In this document: piece by piece, positions 61,761 to 64,000 of the stretch
Numbering within the stretch: the first letter of the stretch is position 1
How the letters are laid out: the number at the start of each line of letters is the position of its first letter
Program-made: the position numbers and the translations under genes
From: Apium graveolens
Lineage: Eukaryota > Streptophyta > Magnoliopsida > Apiales > Apiaceae
Length of the DNA stretch: 64,000 bases
Reading direction: 5' to 3'
NCBI RefSeq assembly: GCF_009905375.1
Contig: NC_133653.1
Location: 65,073,414-65,137,413 of the forward strand
Notes under the pieces: model-generated
Seen by the model: the letters and a program-made list of their open reading frames with translations, nothing else
What the model was told of the DNA's origin: nothing
The model's database searches: none

Positions 61761-63159
61761 GAAACACTTGTCAGATATGAAACTTCTGACAAATTGGATT
61801 AAACACGGGTCAAACGGGTCAAAATCCGGGCGGTGAAAAACACGCCAGATTTTGCCCAGAAACCATCGACCAGAACAGATTCCGGCGGCTATTTTCAGGC
61901 CAAAATCGACATCGTTTGGTCTGTTTCTTGACTGGAATCGATTGTAAATCACTTCAACATCACAAACACATCTTTCAATCACCGGAATCATCCCTGAATC
62001 CCAACCTCCGATCAAACCGAACTAAACTCCGGCCAACGCCCGATTTTCCTCGTTTGTACATAAAACTTTGATATTAATAGCTCAAATCAAAGCTTAGAAC
62101 CTCTACGATCTAAGCCCTAATATCTCAGTAACCAAAAATCACTCAAACTAAAAAATGATCAAATCAAAATTGAGTATAAACCCTAGAAATCGAACTATCA
62201 TTTCAAGCAATTATTTGTTAAAATTAATTGATGCAAATCGATCAGAAACAATCATATAAAGCTATTCATAACATCAATTTCAACAGGTAACCCCAGAATC
62301 AAAAAGCACCTATTCGAACATAAAACCTAGAAATCGAAATTGTAAAATAACAGATTAAACATAAAATTGATATCAGAAACAGAAAGAATATATCAAAACC
62401 TTTGATTTTAGTACTTGAACGACTTGATTTGGTGCAGAAATCAGATCAAAATCACGGTTTGATTGCACAACCCGAATTTAAAACCTGACCCGGAAAACAG
62501 AGAATTTTTAGAATTTTCAGAATTTTTAAATATTGAAATATAATTAATTAATAAAAATTAGGCTATTTATATTAAGTAAAATAATACTCCTAATTAAAAT
62601 TAAGACCCTAATTATACATCTAATAAAATTAATTGGCCCCTAATTTTATAATTTTTGAGTATTAATTTTTAATTTTTAAATATTTATAAATACAATATAT
62701 ATGCCAAAAATTCCCAAAAATTGCGAATAATTCAGAAATACAAAGAAATGGTATATTTGAAAGTCCTATAATTTTATAAAAATAAAAATGTGATTTTTGT
62801 GGGGTTTTGAACACCCGAATGGGACCGAAAAAGTCATTTTTCACGAAACGAGAAAATTTATAAAATATCTAGATGTTCAGAGTAACGCGATGGTACAAGC
62901 GGTTCTAAGAAAAATAAGGCCAATCATTTTATTTGAAATATCATCTATTAAAATATTTTTCGGGTCGTATAACTTTTGATACAAAAGCTTTTAACACGAA
63001 ATAAAATATCTGATAAATACCTAGAAAATACCCTGATGATACAGAACACACGTAACACAAGCAGTTAGGGTTTTATGACTAATTACACATAAATGACATA
63101 ATAAAACACATAATTTATCTTTATTACGATATAATACAAGCGTAACTTCCCAATCATCA

Positions 63160-63178
63160 TCCTTCTCCCCTTAATAGG
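63160..63178 (-). other. Polypurine tract of element H
   Basis: The minus strand reads AAGGGGAGAAGGA next to TGATGATTGGG, the proposed LTR start. Confidence 0.65.
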
Positions 63179-63730
63179 ATTTTGTCCTCAGAATTTCGAC
63201 AGAGAAAATAATTGGGGATATTTTTCTAATATTTCACTCTAAAGTTCCCAGGTTGATTCTTCAACCATAAGGTTTCTCGACAAAACTCATACTAAAGGTA
63301 CAGACTTATTTCTCAATACTCGTTCCTGTCGATCTAGAATTCTTATTGGTCGCTCTATATAGGACAAGTCATCTTGAATTTCTATCGGCTCATATTCTAT
63401 TACATGTCTTGAATCAGGATAATATATCTTAAGTAGTGACCCATGGAACACATTATGAACATGCTGCATATGAGGCGGTAAGGCTAACTCGTGTGCTACC
63501 TTCCCGACTTTCTTCAAGATTTCAAATAGACCAACGTATCGTGGCTTCAGTTTATCTTTATTCCCAAATCTGGTTAATCCTTTCCAAGGCGATATTTTTA
63601 ATAACACATGCTCCCCTTCTTGGTAGTCTATATCCTTTCTAGTCGGATCTGCATATTTGCATTGTCGATTTTGTGCTGCTTCGAGTCCCTTTCTGATAAG
63701 CTCTACTTTTATTTTGGTCTGTTGAATCAA
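63179..63730 (-). CDS. pol: Integrase C-terminal region of element H
   Basis: Open 63287-63730 (147 codons): LIRKGLEAAQNRQCKYADPT, GEHVLLKISPWKGLTRFG, KLKPRYVGLFEILKKVGKVA, HELALPPHMQHVHNVFHGSL, YYPDSRHVIEYEPIEI and ILDRQERVLRNKSVPLV. This is the GPY/F module at the end of gypsy integrase. After the TGA at 63287 the chromodomain-like VEESTWEL and KYPQLF still follow, ending close to the polypurine tract, so the stop is premature. Confidence 0.9.
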
Positions 63731-64000
63731 TTATGGACCTAAAATCTTAGGTTCACCCACTTTATCCCAACATACCGGTGATCTGCATTTTCTTCCGTGT
63801 AAAGCTTCATAAGGTGGCCTTCCAATGCTGGCATGATAGCTGCTTTTGTAAGAAAATTCCACTAATGGTAAATGCTCATCCCAACTGCCTTCAAAATATA
63901 TTGCACATACACGTAGCATATCTTCGATTATTTGAATCGTCCTTTCACTCTGTCCGTCCGTTTATGGATGGTAAGCGGTACTCATATTTAACTTAGTACC
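63731..64000 (-). pseudogene. pol: Integrase catalytic core of element H, partial
   Basis: Reading from the edge inward: TAYHP, TAA (63962-63964, in place of the usual Gln), TDGQSERTIQIIEDMLRVCA, HLPLVEFSYKSSYHASIGRP and YEALHGRKCRSPVCWDKVGEP, KILGP. The DGQSER segment carries the catalytic Glu. A further TAA at 63731-63733 separates it from the C-terminal part. The first two Asp residues lie beyond the edge. Confidence 0.88.

Larger units (their letters stand above)
60836..63159 (-). repeat. LTR of element H, proximal part
   Basis: Continues the LTR cut at 21610. It has AAAACTTGCCTTTCACACGA near 60862, like AAAACTTGCCTGAGCGACTG in LTR F, then a very AT-rich central part (about 61380-61760 and 62500-62700). 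The proposed end is AATCATCA at 63159, just before a polypurine tract, giving a split LTR of about 3.25 kb in all. No gene in it; small ORFs show no domain. Confidence 0.65.
63160..64000 (-). mobile_element. Element H: Ty3/gypsy chromovirus, pol 3' end; host of the right stack
   Basis: Minus-strand element whose 3' LTR is split by copy C (20676-21610 and 60836-63159). Integrase starts just inside the polypurine tract and runs off the right edge. Motifs are those of Tekay/Del-type chromoviruses. The remaining pol, gag and 5' LTR lie outside the window. Confidence 0.85.

Noticed and set aside
62797..62979. Small ORFs in the LTR of element H
   Set aside because: Short, AT-rich and without domains, inside LTR sequence.

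Overview
This window looks like nuclear DNA of a higher plant, most likely a eudicot. It is AT-rich and every recognisable coding segment belongs to an LTR retrotransposon whose primer-binding site matches plant initiator-Met tRNA (TGGTATCAGAGC). I see no host gene, rRNA, tRNA gene, CRISPR array or bacterial feature. The species cannot be named from the sequence.

Layout. Two stacks of nested insertions fill almost all 64 kb. LEFT STACK (1-20601): G, a plus-strand Ty1/copia element, is the host. Its gag is cut by B (Ty1/copia, plus; only its third ORF and 3' LTR are in the window), and B is cut by A (Ty1/copia, minus, running off the left edge). G also carries a solo LTR of an unrelated family (13823-15266, duplication GCTCT). 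RIGHT STACK (20676-64000) is four levels deep: H (Ty3/gypsy chromovirus, minus) has its LTR split by C (Ty1/copia, plus, 21611-60835, duplication CACTA); C is split by E (Ty1/copia, minus, 30186-57689, duplication AGYCC); E is split in gag by F (Ty3/gypsy, minus, 40690-55038, duplication GATGT, 4.3-kb LTRs). Only about 74 bp between the stacks is unassigned.

Families. A, B and C form family 1 (LTRs about 570-595 bp). G and E form family 2 (LTRs about 1.0-1.2 kb). Both are Sirevirus-like (SIRE/Maximus type): a long gag with a coiled coil and two zinc-knuckle sites, protease, integrase, reverse transcriptase and RNase H in copia order, then a long third ORF before a GGGGGAGAT polypurine tract. 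F and H are Tekay/Del-like chromoviruses sharing LTR termini (TGTAA.....CCCAAATCCGGGG on the plus strand).

Genes and decay. Each complete element would make Gag (particle), protease (maturation), integrase (insertion) and RT/RNase H (cDNA synthesis). Every copy here is broken by stops and frameshifts, so none looks autonomous. The least ordinary features are: (i) a family-specific 9-10 bp motif scattered in both orientations through the LTRs, gag, int-RT spacer, third ORF and 3' spacer (ATCCGTYGA in family 2; CAGAACTTA / TTCTGAT in family 1); (ii) a very long third ORF, about 1,400 codons in family 2, whose C-terminal domain appears shared by both families; (iii) a conserved splice-acceptor-like TGCAG|GG exactly at the gag-pol junction of four copies.
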